Origin: Bacteroidota bacterium
GTDB lineage: Bacteria; Bacteroidota; Bacteroidia; Flavobacteriales; Flavobacteriaceae
DNA: 5,975 bases
Assembly (NCBI GenBank): GCA_022601215.1
Contig: JAHZIZ010000257.1
Coordinates: 1 to 5,975, forward strand
Direction of reading: 5' to 3'
This document shows, piece after piece, positions 5,739 to 5,975 of the stretch. The first letter of the stretch is position 1. Each line of letters opens with the position of its first letter. The notes below the pieces were generated by a model that saw only the letters and a program-made list of their open reading frames with translations, did not search any database and was not told where the DNA came from. Made by a program: the position numbers and the translations under genes.

Positions 5739-5975
5739 TTAACTATTGCTTTTCTGCTTCTTTTTCCTGAATAGACCAGGAATCTGATTATAGTCTAAGA
5801 AATATTGAAGTTTTATTGAAACTGTTTGATTTATAGGTTGATCGAATAAGTTACCTAAACTATCAGTATAACTATCTAGAGCAGCATTATCGAAGTTAAA
5901 CAGCTGATTTCTATACAAGGCAGTTAAGAAACTTCCAGGTGCAAATTGCCACGAATAACTCAAATCGAAATTCCA
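5739..5975 (-). CDS. C-terminal end of a DUF5916/CBM9-like outer-membrane protein (5' part beyond right edge)
   Basis: The last 78 codons of a minus-strand gene that enters from the right edge; the frame is open to position 5975, so no start is visible. The segment LSYSWQFAPGSFLTALYRNQ followed by SLGNLFDQPINQTVSIKLQYFLDYNQI resembles the C-terminal end of the large Bacteroidota proteins annotated DUF5916 or 'carbohydrate binding family 9', with their typical 'W.FAPGS.L...YRN' strand and final 'L.YFLDYN' strand. Those proteins have an N-terminal CBM9-like domain and a C-terminal part thought to form an outer-membrane beta-barrel; the substrate is unknown. Here the last strand is followed by a basic tail (FRKKKQKSNS), so the terminal residue is not aromatic. 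A clear terminator follows the stop codon. Assignment rests on a short fragment. Confidence 0.75.
   Translation of the reverse strand, partial: WNFDLSYSWQFAPGSFLTALYRNQLFNFDNAALDSYTDSLGNLFDQPINQTVSIKLQYFLDYNQIPGLFRKKKQKSNS

Noticed and set aside
1..5975. CRISPR arrays, tRNA or rRNA genes, insertion sequences, integrase or attachment sites
   Set aside because: No regular long repeats, RNA-gene-like folds, transposase motifs or terminal inverted repeats could be seen.

Overview
The window looks like a chromosomal segment from a marine or soil member of Flavobacteriia (Bacteroidota). The DNA is AT-rich and Shine-Dalgarno motifs are largely absent. A-rich leaders precede the starts. The protein families also point there: a membrane-bound winged-helix regulator of flavobacterial type, a YceI protein, and a DUF5916-type outer-membrane protein end. 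The genus cannot be fixed from what is visible.

Layout, left to right. (1) Positions 1-1104, minus strand: the N-terminal 368 codons of a large cysteine- and tryptophan-rich protein with a transthyretin/carboxypeptidase-regulatory-like beta-sandwich segment, running off the left edge. (2) 1105-1431: an intergenic region with a 22-bp-spaced direct repeat and a small GGGTA/TACCC palindrome. (3) 1432-2289, minus: a one-component membrane transcription regulator with an exported N-terminal half, one transmembrane helix and a cytoplasmic OmpR/PhoB-type winged helix at the C-terminus. (4) 2290-2405: a divergent control region packed with short direct repeats (TTACAA x3, TTGACACTT x2), which look like operators for the adjacent regulator. 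(5) 2406-2963 and 2974-3564, plus: a probable two-gene operon of an exported YceI-like protein and an exported protein of unknown function. (6) 3580-5547, minus, convergent with the operon: a 655-residue fusion of an N-terminal DUF3892 domain to a galactose oxidase/glyoxal oxidase-like beta-propeller with DUF1929 at its C-terminus; all expected copper-radical active-site residues can be matched. (7) 5548-5738: its upstream region with a perfect 7-bp inverted repeat, and the intrinsic terminator of the next gene. (8) 5739-5975, minus: the C-terminal 78 residues of a DUF5916/CBM9-like outer-membrane protein.

Two themes stand out. The regulator, its repeat-rich divergent promoter and the YceI operon look like a self-contained envelope-sensing unit: signal sensed outside the inner membrane, DNA bound inside, and at least one exported product controlled from the shared region (inference). 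Second, the copper-radical-oxidase-like protein and the Cys-rich beta-sandwich protein both lack a signal peptide, although both domain types are usually found outside the cytoplasm. That raises the question of where they work and whether they leave the cell by a leaderless route.
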